This document shows positions 1 through 8,158 of a DNA stretch of 64,000 bases, in pieces; position 1 is the stretch's first letter, and each line of letters starts with the position of its first letter. A model generated the notes under the pieces. It did not search any database and had not been told where the DNA came from. It saw only the letters and a program-made list of their open reading frames with translations. A program made the translations under genes and the position numbers. The DNA lies in assembly GCA_030745875.1 (NCBI GenBank), contig JASLNT010000120.1, positions 1 through 64,000 of the forward strand. The letters run 5' to 3'. The stretch comes from Phycisphaerae bacterium. Its GTDB lineage: Bacteria; Planctomycetota; Phycisphaerae; SM23-33.

Positions 1-37
1 TAAGCGTGGAGAGAGACGGCCGTAGGAGGTTTGAAAG

Positions 38-1186
38 ATGGGCAGCAAAAACAGCGGGCGATGGTTGGGGTCTGGCAAGAAGACTTCCGTCGAGCAATGC
101 TTGCGGTTGACCGTAAGTAACTTCCGCGATTCAGGGATAATCTCGGGCAAAGCCGATGATGTCGTCTACTCATGGAAGACGGGAGAGGCCGAGCAGGACA
201 AGGCGACAGTTCGAGTTCGTGTCACGTCTCTGTCGTCGACAAGGATCGTTGCGTGCCTGGCCTACACCGTACATCTCGAAGGGAAATCTCACGAGATTAA
301 CGAGACGATCCACCTGACTAAGGCAGCCCGAAGTAATGGAGCAAACTGGTGGTTCCAGTGTCCCGCCCAGGTCGATGGCGTAGGCTGCTCCCGCAAGGTC
401 GCCATCCTCTACTTGCCCCCCGGCGAACAGTTTTTTGCATGCAAACACTGCCATGATTTAGCATATCCGTGGGGCAAGAAGAATGAGGAAACGAAAGGTG
501 ATGAAATGGACGAGATGGAAGACATTCCACTGGATGACGAAACCCCCGATTCTTGGAATCCGCCAGGGCAATCCGGGCAGACTGCGGATGAAGCCGGTGG
601 CGGCGAAGGGAATTCTGGCCCATCGCCACAGCCACTATTTTTCTACATAGATCACACATTGAAGTTGCTCGATCCAAAGAACACAACGATCACGGATAAA
701 GGTCGTTTGAAAATGGTCGATGAACTTTTGTCGAAGATGATTCGGGAAGATGGCCTATCGGAAGAACGGTTCATGCGGGCTATCTGTGATGTCCAATCCC
801 TGGCACCGAAGGCATTATCGGCGTATGCCGGCAAGGCTCTTCGCGAAGGCAGTTTTTCGGTGGGATCCAAAGATCTGCTGGCTTACTTTCCTCTTCATCG
901 ATTGGGACACATCCTGAGAATGTACTTGGCCGAAGATCTTCAAGCGACGGGCGCGGCAGATCTGCTCTTGGTCGATACCGCGATCGCAGCCCTCGTCCAG
1001 ACGAGAATTCTTCTGAGCCGGGCTACGCCATTGAGCCCTGAGAATGGTATTTCGATCAAAGAAGAAAAGCTTTTGCGATCGCAGGCCATCGCTCAACAGA
1101 AGATTTTCCTATCGGCCATGGACAAACTACAGAGGCTGAAGCCTGCCCGCCCACTGGCCAAGCCACCAGCTAAGAAGACTGGTTGA
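38..1186 (+). CDS. Hypothetical protein with a treble-clef-like zinc ribbon
   Basis: A 382-residue protein with a strong Shine-Dalgarno (GGAGG) about 8 bases before the ATG. Its N-terminus, with a GSGRW-like stretch followed by a KTSVEQCLRL segment, resembles a family of uncharacterised proteins often found near mobile DNA. A four-cysteine cluster (Cys108, Cys117, Cys135, Cys138) has the form C-x8-C around a K/R-V-A-xLYLPPG segment and ends in CKHCHDLAY, which suggests a zinc site. Residues 145-195 are acidic, Pro/Gly-rich and probably disordered. The C-terminal 180 residues look helical. Function is unknown; nucleic-acid binding is a guess based only on the zinc ribbon. It converges on the next gene with a 16-base gap. 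Confidence 0.75.
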   Translation: MGSKNSGRWLGSGKKTSVEQCLRLTVSNFRDSGIISGKADDVVYSWKTGEAEQDKATVRVRVTSLSSTRIVACLAYTVHLEGKSHEINETIHLTKAARSNGANWWFQCPAQVDGVGCSRKVAILYLPPGEQFFACKHCHDLAYPWGKKNEETKGDEMDEMEDIPLDDETPDSWNPPGQSGQTADEAGGGEGNSGPSPQPLFFYIDHTLKLLDPKNTTITDKGRLKMVDELLSKMIREDGLSEERFMRAICDVQSLAPKALSAYAGKALREGSFSVGSKDLLAYFPLHRLGHILRMYLAEDLQATGAADLLLVDTAIAALVQTRILLSRATPLSPENGISIKEEKLLRSQAIAQQKIFLSAMDKLQRLKPARPLAKPPAKKTG

Positions 1187-1202
1187 CGGCAGCGGGAACG
1201 GT

Positions 1203-1790
1203 CTACTCATTCGTTCGAGTTCTATTCATGTCGGTGCTGTTCGCACCGATCGGGGGCCACCCCAATGCCTTCTCGATTGCCCTTCGGTACTCTGTGTCGA
1301 TCTGGAGAGGAGTACGTCTGACGTATTCCTCTGCGACATGTCTCTTCTCGTGGGGCAAGTTATCCAGATGCCGGACTATTTCATCAACGAGTGGTACATT
1401 TTTCTTACCCCCAAACTTGGCGGATAGATTTGTCCACACTACAGCGTCGATCTGCATTTTCTTAGCCCACTTACCGATCGTTGTGCAGATAGGATCATCG
1501 GACTTTTCACCTTGCCAACGACCGATACTCTTTTTCACATATTCTTCTGGTATGCCTTCGCGCTCGCCTAACGATGTGATGGCGGCGTCAAGCGACGGTG
1601 TTGACATCAGACACCACAGGGTACGAACTGGCGTAGCGGTCTCGGATAGAACGAGCGTGATTCGTTCGTCCTTCGACTGACGGAGGAATTCCACAGGCAA
1701 GAGCGGTCCATCGGCGAACCATATGCCTCTGATGGGAAGGTCCCGTGGATCCCATACGAGGGACCCCCAGCCGATGCATGCAATATTCAT
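1203..1790 (-). CDS. Gamma-glutamylcyclotransferase-like family protein
   Basis: A 195-residue protein. The start at 1790 is chosen because GGAG lies about 7 bases upstream and the conserved core begins immediately (MNIACIGWGSLVWDPR). The glycine-rich GWGSL turn near the N-terminus, followed by a W-x-x-DGPLLPVEF segment, resembles hypothetical proteins of the GGCT/AIG2-like fold, where such a loop binds the substrate carboxylate. The catalytic acid expected in true cyclotransferases cannot be assigned with confidence, so the reaction is not claimed. It is transcribed away from the 616-base gap that follows and towards the zinc-ribbon gene. It may belong to a small accessory insertion. Confidence 0.6.
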   Translation of the reverse strand: MNIACIGWGSLVWDPRDLPIRGIWFADGPLLPVEFLRQSKDERITLVLSETATPVRTLWCLMSTPSLDAAITSLGEREGIPEEYVKKSIGRWQGEKSDDPICTTIGKWAKKMQIDAVVWTNLSAKFGGKKNVPLVDEIVRHLDNLPHEKRHVAEEYVRRTPLQIDTEYRRAIEKALGWPPIGANSTDMNRTRTNE

Positions 1791-2406
1791 TCTTGTCTCC
1801 GTGATGACGTTTCTTGTCAGCGGCGGCGCAGGCGTCCGTCGCACACGCTGGTCATGCCATTTAATCGAGCACCCGTTCCGGCAGGGCGCCAATAGCGCGA
1901 ACGCCCGCAACCGACCGAACTCGTCGACCCCCGGCCGGCATGTGCGTATCTAACACCCTTTCCACAAATGTCTTGCACTAACGCGGCCCGCGGGCAACCT
2001 GCTGAAGACGAAAAGAAGTACGACATGTCATGTTAATGACGCATCCGCCAAACTGTGAACCAATTGTGAACCTCGCTATCGGTGTTGGGGTTCTTCGTAC
2101 GAAAAAAAAGACCGCTTTGAAGCGCTGGGGAGAATATCATTATTGATAGAACAAACCCGTCGCTCGTCGCGTAGAAGTACGAAGCAGCACTTAAGGATCC
2201 CGCCGATGACGGCGGATGAAGGATGCGTTTGGACGTTACACTTGCTTTTCAAAGCAGATGCCGGCGAAAAAACACTTCAACAAATATACGTTACGTAAAG
2301 AAATAGGTCAGATGTGCCGAGTATAATTCTGGCAGGATGGCTGGCCGGAGTACGGGCAGCCAATTGTTAACTTGCTTTATGTTCATAGAGAAAGGTTTGG
2401 TGAGTG
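1791..2406. other. Intergenic stretch, 616 bases, no credible gene
   Basis: Short open frames here overlap one another and lack homology or ribosome-binding sites. A small perfect hairpin (CCGCCG, loop ATGA, CGGCGG) lies at 2200-2215 without a T-run, so it is not a good terminator. A promoter -10 hexamer sits at 2322-2327 before the Skp-like gene. Base composition from about 2030 to 2320 is more AT-rich than the flanking coding DNA. Confidence 0.5.
2322..2327 (+). promoter_or_regulatory. Candidate -10 element for the Skp-like gene
   Basis: A perfect TATAAT about 80 bases before the ATG. No convincing TTGACA-like hexamer is seen 16-18 bases upstream, so the promoter is only partly supported. 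Confidence 0.4.
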
Positions 2407-3081
2407 ATGCTTAAACGAGTGTTGGTACTGGCCATAGTAGCCGGAGCAATGGTGTTCGCCGGGTGCGGTGAGAAGGGCGGCGGGTCCTCTGGTCGAGTGG
2501 CCATTGTCGACCTGAACAAGATCGTCAAAGACACCGGCCATGCGTCAAAGATCGAAGAGGCCCGCGGGGTTCGCGAGCGTAACCTCCAGATTTCCGTGCG
2601 TGTCCTGAGCCAGGAAGTACAGGCCAAACTGGCGACTGAGGTCGAGAAGGTCGGCAAGAGGCCGGAAGCAAAGGTCCCCACGGCGCCCACCGACGCTGAG
2701 AAGAAGATCCTCACCGAGTGGATTGGCAAGATGCGAGGACTCGAACAGATGCGTCTGGACGCACAGAACAGGATTCGCCAGGCGGTCTACCAGCAGCGTC
2801 AAGTCAATCAGCAGGCGATCGTCGCCGAGGTCACCAAGATCCGCGACCGGATCAAACCTCTGGCCCAGCGTATCGCCAGGGAAAAGGGAATGGACATAGT
2901 TGTGACGACTTCGTCAGTGCTGGTCCACGACGACGCGGTCGACATCACCGATGCGGTGTTCAAGGAAGTTAACGACCTGCTGAAGGCCGGAGAGTTTCCG
3001 ACAGTGAAGATCCCCGAACCGCTGAAGGTTACCCCCCGCACGACGACCACGAATCCTGCGCCAACGCCCAAGACGCCGTAA
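2407..3081 (+). CDS. Skp/OmpH-like periplasmic chaperone, probable lipoprotein
   Basis: A 224-residue protein with an N-terminal signal sequence ending in a lipobox-like FAGC, then VAIVDLNKIVKDTG, the typical opening strand of the OmpH/Skp family. A long charged helical middle (roughly residues 45-150) fits the coiled-coil tentacles. A strand-forming segment (GMDIVVTTSSVLVHDDAVDITDAV) matches the family's C-terminal part. The Pro/Thr-rich tail is extra. Family members hold unfolded outer-membrane proteins in the periplasm, and a porin is encoded at 52329. A GTG at 2404 is an alternative start: AAAGG at 2391-2395 is 8 bases from GTG and 11 from ATG. A strong hairpin follows the gene. Confidence 0.75.
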   Translation: MLKRVLVLAIVAGAMVFAGCGEKGGGSSGRVAIVDLNKIVKDTGHASKIEEARGVRERNLQISVRVLSQEVQAKLATEVEKVGKRPEAKVPTAPTDAEKKILTEWIGKMRGLEQMRLDAQNRIRQAVYQQRQVNQQAIVAEVTKIRDRIKPLAQRIAREKGMDIVVTTSSVLVHDDAVDITDAVFKEVNDLLKAGEFPTVKIPEPLKVTPRTTTTNPAPTPKTP

Positions 3082-3114
3082 GCTGACTTAGCAGCAGGCG
3101 TAAACATGAAGTTC

Positions 3115-3156
3115 CGTCGCCCGCAGCGCTTCGCGCGTTGCGGGCGACGTGTTTAT
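3115..3156 (+). terminator. Hairpin downstream of the Skp-like gene
   Basis: An 11-base perfect stem (CGTCGCCCGCA at 3115-3125 with TGCGGGCGACG at 3139-3149). The GC-rich loop can itself pair, and the run after the stem is short and T-containing (TGTTTATC). The T-run is weak, so this could also be an RNA-end stabiliser. Confidence 0.55.
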
Positions 3157-3250
3157 CAGGCGAATATCGCCATGCTTGGACAGTACTGATTGTCATGGCG
3201 GGCGATCGGGGGTATCTTGTCGGGCGGAAGTTCCCGAAAGAAAGGCGCCG

Positions 3251-4450
3251 ATGAAGATCTTCGTAGTTAATTGCGGCAGCAGTTCGATCAAGTATCAACT
3301 CTTCGATATGCCCGGCGAGGCGGTCCTGGCCCGCGGTGTGCTTGAGCGCGTCGGTACTGACCGATCCGTGCTGGAGTATGAGACCGACGCCGGGACCTGG
3401 CGCACGGAAGCGGCGGCTGGGGATCATGCGGCTGGTCTGAAGATAATCCTCGACGCACTCGTCTCGGACAGGGGCGGTGTTCTCGATTCAGTCGACGAGA
3501 TTGACGGTGTAGGGCACCGCGTCGTGCATGGAGCCGCAGAAGCTGCAGGTTCGGTCCTGATCGACGAGGCGGTCATAGAGATCCTCCAGCGGAATGTGGA
3601 TCTGGCGCCGCTGCACAATCCTCCCAATCTCGCGGGAATACGCGCCGCAACCGAGGCCATGGGCCGCGCCCGGCACGTGGGCGTGTTCGATACGGCTTTC
3701 CTGAGCACGCTTCCGGAGAAGGCCTACCGATACGCCGTGCCCGAGCAGTGGTACAAAGATCATCGCGTAAGGCGCTACGGGTTCCACGGTACGAGCCACA
3801 AATACATTGCCCTTTGCGCAGCGGAATTGCTGGGCAAGGCTCCCGATGCGGTCAACCTCATTACCGTTCACATGGGCAACGGAGTGTCGATGACTGCGGT
3901 GTCTGGCGGAAAAGCCGTCGATCATTCGATGGGAATGACCCCGTTGCAGGGCCTGATGATGGGCACGCGGAGCGGTGATATCGATCCGGCGATAGTGTTC
4001 TACATGATCTCCCGCGGTATGACCAGCGACGAAGTTGACGAGGCGCTGAACAAGCGTTCGGGCCTGTTCGGGGTCTCCGGCGGACGAAGCGACATGCGCG
4101 ATCTGGTGTCGGCGGTTCAGGGCGGGGATTCTGCGGCCGCGTTGGCGGTCGATATGTTCATCTACCGCATTATCAAGTACATAGGCGCTTACTACACAAT
4201 CCTCCCCCCGCTCGATGCGATTGTGATGACCGGCGGTATAGGCGAGAATTCCCCGATAATTCGCAGCCGGATCTGCGACGGTCTGGTGCGTTTGGGCGTG
4301 GTTGGCGATCCGGACGCCAACGCCGCCATGACCGATGGGCTGTCTGGTCCGATCACCACCGCCGCTTCCACACCGCCCGTGTGGGTGATACCCACCAACG
4401 AAGAAGTTATGATAGCTCGCGAAACTGTCCCATTTGTGTCTGATCGGTAG
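3251..4450 (+). CDS. ackA: Acetate kinase
   Basis: Catalyses ATP plus acetate to acetyl phosphate plus ADP, normally run towards ATP in fermenting cells. The length of 399 residues is typical. The start at 3251 gives MKIFVVNCGSSSIKY, the family's N-terminal phosphate loop, with AAAGG upstream. Other signatures are GHRVVHG (substrate Arg region), RYGFHGTSHKYI (catalytic His), HMGNG, GTRSGDIDPA (catalytic Arg) and the C-terminal PTNEEVMIA. The usual partner phosphotransacetylase (pta) is not beside it; the neighbours are a Skp-like and a LysM protein. The assignment is secure. Confidence 0.97.
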   Translation: MKIFVVNCGSSSIKYQLFDMPGEAVLARGVLERVGTDRSVLEYETDAGTWRTEAAAGDHAAGLKIILDALVSDRGGVLDSVDEIDGVGHRVVHGAAEAAGSVLIDEAVIEILQRNVDLAPLHNPPNLAGIRAATEAMGRARHVGVFDTAFLSTLPEKAYRYAVPEQWYKDHRVRRYGFHGTSHKYIALCAAELLGKAPDAVNLITVHMGNGVSMTAVSGGKAVDHSMGMTPLQGLMMGTRSGDIDPAIVFYMISRGMTSDEVDEALNKRSGLFGVSGGRSDMRDLVSAVQGGDSAAALAVDMFIYRIIKYIGAYYTILPPLDAIVMTGGIGENSPIIRSRICDGLVRLGVVGDPDANAAMTDGLSGPITTAASTPPVWVIPTNEEVMIARETVPFVSDR

Positions 4451-4519
4451 GGTTAGCGGGCGTTTTAAGTTGTGATATGCCCGGCGTTTTCGGGCCTTGT
4501 AAAAGATATCGGTATGTTC

Positions 4520-4537
4520 GGCAAAGTTTTCTTTGCC
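4520..4537 (+). other. Short perfect hairpin upstream of the LysM gene
   Basis: GGCAAAG, loop TTTT, CTTTGCC. It lies between ackA and the LysM gene and is not followed by a T-run. It may be part of a leader or a weak transcription stop; its role is unknown. Confidence 0.35.
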
Positions 4538-4634
4538 AATGCGCCTTCGGCCTGCGACAATATTATTGATAAGCGTTACGGTACAGAAGGCTTTCGGGCT
4601 CGGGCCCCGGAAAGGCCAACATGGAGCTACTATT

Positions 4635-6029
4635 ATGCGCACTGATGTAAAAATTGGTATTGCCGGCGGACTAGTACTTGTTATTGCCGTTGTTGTGTTC
4701 ATGGTGATGAATTCCGGCTCACCGGATTCACCGGAGAACCAGACGCCCGTTGGGCTGCACACATCGGGAGGCGGCGATGGAGGCGGTGAGGATCTGGGCT
4801 CGGGCAACCCCGATGGGAGTTTGGGTCCTGAGCTGTTTGGCGGGACCGGCCCGATTGATCCCGTGGATCCTGGCGCGGGCGCCGGCGGAACAGACACCAG
4901 CGGCGGAACAGACACCAGTGGTGGAACGGACACCAGCGGTGGGACAGATACGGGCGGAATTGGAGCATTGGATCCCGGGACGGGCAATCCCGACCCGGAC
5001 ACCGGAGGTGTCGGAGTGCTCAATCCCGGTGTGGGAACGGGCGGAACGGACCCGGACGCTGGTACGGGCGGTCCTTCCATCACCATGATCCCCGCCGGAC
5101 CTGTGGATGTCGGGCCGACAGACCCTACCTTCTCGCCGGGCATTGGTGATTCGTCGCCGGGTCCGGTGGACATCGGTTCGCCGACGGATGTTCCGTATTC
5201 GGGCTCCACGGGCGTGACAACTGACGGTATAGGCGCGCCGGCAACCTCGTCCGGAAGGACGCACGTTATCAAGTCGGGCGATCAGTTGTGGAAGGTCGCC
5301 GAACTGTACTATGGAAGCGGTAAGCACTGGCAGCATATCGTTGCGTCGAATCCGGGGTTGAGCCCCACGGCGCTGCCCATTGGCAAGACCATAAAGATAC
5401 CGCCTCTTCCGGTGTCGGCCGGCGGCGGATCGTCGGGCGCCGCTACGCCTGACCCCGTTACTCTTGTCGGCGAAAAGGTCTATGTTGTTCGGGACGGCGA
5501 TCGCGGCATGTGGGGTGTATCGGAAAGCCAGTACGGCCACGGTAAGTACTTCCCCGCCATCGCCAAAAGGAATCCGACTGCGAATTCGGCGCGTTTGAAG
5601 ATCGGGCAAAAACTCATCATCCCGTCGCTCGAACAGGCCAAGGCGATACTCTCCGGTTCAAGCGGAACCGGAACGGGCGTGACCACGGGCGCCACGACAC
5701 CCGATCCGATCACGAACGTTGGTGAGAAGATATACGTAGTCAAGGACGGAGACAGTGGAATGTGGGGCGTATCCAAGAGCCAGTACGGTGACGGAAAGTA
5801 CTTCTCCGCTATCTCCAGCAGGAACCCGGGCGTGAATCCCTCGCGTTTGAAAATCGGACAGAAACTCATCATCCCGTCCCTGGAACAAGCCAAGGCGTTC
5901 CTGGCCGGTTCGTCCAGCAGACCGCCCGTTACTACTCCCGGAACCGGGGGTGGAACCTCGACCCCCGCACCGCGGCCCAGGCCCAGACCCGCTCCGGTCG
6001 CTGGAGATGACGAACCGGACTTCAGTTAA
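4635..6029 (+). CDS. Membrane-anchored protein with three LysM domains
   Basis: A 464-residue protein. The start at 4635 has GGAG 8 bases upstream and gives a short basic N-terminus followed by one hydrophobic segment (about residues 8-22), which probably anchors it in the membrane. Residues 35-205 form a Gly/Pro/Asp/Thr-rich linker that includes tandem SGGTDT units. Three LysM domains follow, at about 208-256, 280-331 and 364-415, each with the VxxGDxxW...Y...I...NP...L..G..L.IP pattern. The second and third are near copies of each other. LysM domains bind N-acetylglucosamine polymers such as peptidoglycan, so a cell-wall anchoring role is likely. A proline/arginine-rich tail ends the protein, and a strong terminator follows. 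Confidence 0.85.
   Translation: MRTDVKIGIAGGLVLVIAVVVFMVMNSGSPDSPENQTPVGLHTSGGGDGGGEDLGSGNPDGSLGPELFGGTGPIDPVDPGAGAGGTDTSGGTDTSGGTDTSGGTDTGGIGALDPGTGNPDPDTGGVGVLNPGVGTGGTDPDAGTGGPSITMIPAGPVDVGPTDPTFSPGIGDSSPGPVDIGSPTDVPYSGSTGVTTDGIGAPATSSGRTHVIKSGDQLWKVAELYYGSGKHWQHIVASNPGLSPTALPIGKTIKIPPLPVSAGGGSSGAATPDPVTLVGEKVYVVRDGDRGMWGVSESQYGHGKYFPAIAKRNPTANSARLKIGQKLIIPSLEQAKAILSGSSGTGTGVTTGATTPDPITNVGEKIYVVKDGDSGMWGVSKSQYGDGKYFSAISSRNPGVNPSRLKIGQKLIIPSLEQAKAFLAGSSSRPPVTTPGTGGGTSTPAPRPRPRPAPVAGDDEPDFS
4883..4954 (+). repeat. Four tandem 18-base coding repeats
   Basis: Units start at 4883, 4901, 4919 and 4937. The first two are identical (CGGCGGAACAGACACCAG); the third and fourth have diverged by a few bases. 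Each encodes six residues of Gly-Gly-Thr-Asp-Thr-Ser type in the linker of the LysM protein. This is a small in-frame minisatellite prone to length change. Confidence 0.85.
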
Positions 6030-6060
6030 GTAAACTCGCCCCGGAGGCGATCGAACTGCT

Positions 6061-6098
6061 CGAGCCCGGAGACACGACTGTCTTCGGGCTCGATTGTT
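6061..6098 (+). terminator. Rho-independent terminator after the LysM gene
   Basis: CGAGCCCG (6061-6068) pairs with CGGGCTCG (6085-6092), and the inner GAGACA/TGTCTT extends the stem to 14 pairs with one G-T wobble and a 4-base loop. ATTGTT follows. It lies 32 bases after the stop codon. Confidence 0.75.
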
Positions 6099-6207
6099 AA
6101 ACCCCAAGCTTTCTTTGACCGCAACGTGTTTTTAAGGTAGACTCATCGGGCACGGGCGGTTGTGACTTTATGCTTTTCATACCGTAGTGAAACCGCCTGG
6201 CAGCGAT

Positions 6208-8046
6208 ATGAGGATCACGCCTGAGAAAAAGATGAGAAAGACTTTCGCAACGGCCTTGACGGTCGCGGTTTGCCTGTTGACTGCAGGTTGTCCCAAGTCG
6301 CGTATTGATGGTCCCAGCGTGGGCGACCGCACCATTATCGTTCCTACGCATCATCGCGGAACGGTGTCGGAATTTGCTCGTCTTGTCGGCAGCCGCATGT
6401 TGCCGGTGCGTGGTTACGGTGTGGTTGGCGGGTTGGGCAAAGACGGTTCGTCCCAGATTCCTTCGCACCTTAGAAACTATCTGATTCAGTATCTTCGCAG
6501 GCGCGATATCGGTTCGCGTAAGGCGGGCATGGAGGAACTGCCCCCCGAACGAATCCTGCGCGACATGGACACAGCGATAGTTGAAATCAGCGGTTTGATT
6601 CCATCTTGTGCGCCGAAGGGCAGATTGTTTGACGTTCAGATTCGAGCTATTGGTTCGCAGGTTCGCAGTCTCGAAGGCGGAGTCCTGTACGAAGCCGAAC
6701 TTCGTCTGGCCACCGGTAATGTAACTGCGCCGGACCGCGGATCGAAGATACTGGCTACTGCAGGGGGCTCGGTTTTCGTTAATCCGTTTATCGACGAGAC
6801 CAAGGCCTCCGAATTGGTCAAACTGCGCGCTGGACGAGTTATCGGAGGCGGGAAGACATTTGACAGACGCTCCATTCGCCTGCAGTTGCTGAACCCTGAT
6901 TTCACCCGCGCAGCCGTGATTCAGCGCAGCATTAACGAACGATTCCAGAGACCGGGCAAGCCTCGAGTAGCTAACGCCAAGGGCTCCGATGCTGTTTCGA
7001 TCACCATCCCTCTGGAATGGCGGGGCGATTATCTGCACTTCCTGGACCTTGTAACGCACATGTCGCTTCAAACCGCCGGGGGGCGCTGGGAGAAACGCGC
7101 CCGCGAGGTGGCCCGGGCGATGACGCTGCCCAAAGCCAATCACGACGAACTGTCGCTGGTCTGGGAGGCGATGGGGCGTCGGGCGATACCGATCATAAGC
7201 ACCCACTATACCGACGCCGATCCGTTTATCTCGTACTACTCAGCCAGAGCGGGCATGAGGCTCGGGGATTTGGTGGCGGCTCCGGAGGTCATATTGCGAG
7301 TAGCGGCCAGCCCGGGCAGCCCGCTGCGAACCGAAGCGCTCCAGGAACTCGGGCGTCACCCAAGATTCATCCGATCGTTGCCCATTCTCCGCAAGACTCT
7401 GAACGATAATGACGACATTATCCGCGTTATAGCGTACGAATCGCTTCGAAAAATCGGGCGAAACAGCGCTGTTATGACGATACCGGTCGGGGAATTCTAT
7501 CTGGACATAGTCCGGTCGGAGGGTCACGGCGCCATATACGCCACGCAGTCCGAAAAATCCAGGGTAGTGTTGTTCGGCGGGGATATGGTTCTTACGCAAC
7601 CGATATACTTCAGCGGACTTCAGAATCTGGTAACCATAAACGCAGCCGCCAAGGACAAATACATAACTGTGTTTCGCAAGGTCGGTACGAGCGGAAGGAT
7701 CAGTCCGGCTTTCAAGATCATGCCCACCGCCAAGGCGCTTATCATGGCGCTCGGACAGCAGGCCAAGAGCGGTCAGGGCGTGTTAATGACGCCCGATCTC
7801 GATATTGAGGGAAAACCAAAGCGTGACAGCGCTGGCGGAATTGTGTATAAAAGAGCCAGTGTAAAGGGCCTAGGGTTCAGTTACGGACAAGTAGTGACGA
7901 TCCTGCACCGGTTGTGCAAGCAGGGTTCGCTGGCGTCTGACAACGCGTCGGCTCCTACAAAGTTCGTGCTGCAGAAACCCAAGGGACTCCAGGAGTTCCT
8001 CAGAGGCGCCACTGACACGGGTCGACCGAATATTACCGGACGTTGA
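6208..8046 (+). CDS. FlgI-like lipoprotein with C-terminal HEAT-like region
   Basis: A 612-residue protein with a signal sequence ending in a lipobox (LLTAGC). Residues about 50-330 resemble the flagellar P-ring protein FlgI: RGYGVVGGLGKDG, DTAIVEISGLIP, the segment FDVQIRAIGSQVRSLEGGVL, and a late LVTHMSLQ region. Residues about 330-430 look like HEAT-type helical repeats (LRTEALQELGRHPRFIRSLPILRKTL). The C-terminal 150 residues are not recognised. No other flagellar gene is present in the window. This suggests a co-opted envelope ring-like protein, which is inference. Starts at 6187 (GTG) and 6232 (ATG) are alternatives; none has a strong ribosome-binding site. Confidence 0.7.
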   Translation: MRITPEKKMRKTFATALTVAVCLLTAGCPKSRIDGPSVGDRTIIVPTHHRGTVSEFARLVGSRMLPVRGYGVVGGLGKDGSSQIPSHLRNYLIQYLRRRDIGSRKAGMEELPPERILRDMDTAIVEISGLIPSCAPKGRLFDVQIRAIGSQVRSLEGGVLYEAELRLATGNVTAPDRGSKILATAGGSVFVNPFIDETKASELVKLRAGRVIGGGKTFDRRSIRLQLLNPDFTRAAVIQRSINERFQRPGKPRVANAKGSDAVSITIPLEWRGDYLHFLDLVTHMSLQTAGGRWEKRAREVARAMTLPKANHDELSLVWEAMGRRAIPIISTHYTDADPFISYYSARAGMRLGDLVAAPEVILRVAASPGSPLRTEALQELGRHPRFIRSLPILRKTLNDNDDIIRVIAYESLRKIGRNSAVMTIPVGEFYLDIVRSEGHGAIYATQSEKSRVVLFGGDMVLTQPIYFSGLQNLVTINAAAKDKYITVFRKVGTSGRISPAFKIMPTAKALIMALGQQAKSGQGVLMTPDLDIEGKPKRDSAGGIVYKRASVKGLGFSYGQVVTILHRLCKQGSLASDNASAPTKFVLQKPKGLQEFLRGATDTGRPNITGR

Positions 8047-8158
8047 GACGAGCAACGGATGTCATGGATTGACATTGGAATAGCCGAAAAATACTAATGG
8101 CGCACCTCGCTCTCGGTCCAAGTCGAATTACGCCGGAGTTTATGGAGAATACCTGGCG

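Noticed and set aside
3488-5272. A 594-codon open frame on the minus strand
   Set aside because: It is antisense to ackA and the LysM gene, both clearly coding; its residues are Pro/Arg-rich and reflect the GC bias of the opposite strand.
6097-7206. A 369-codon minus-strand frame
   Set aside because: Antisense to the FlgI-like gene; no domain, signal or ribosome-binding site.
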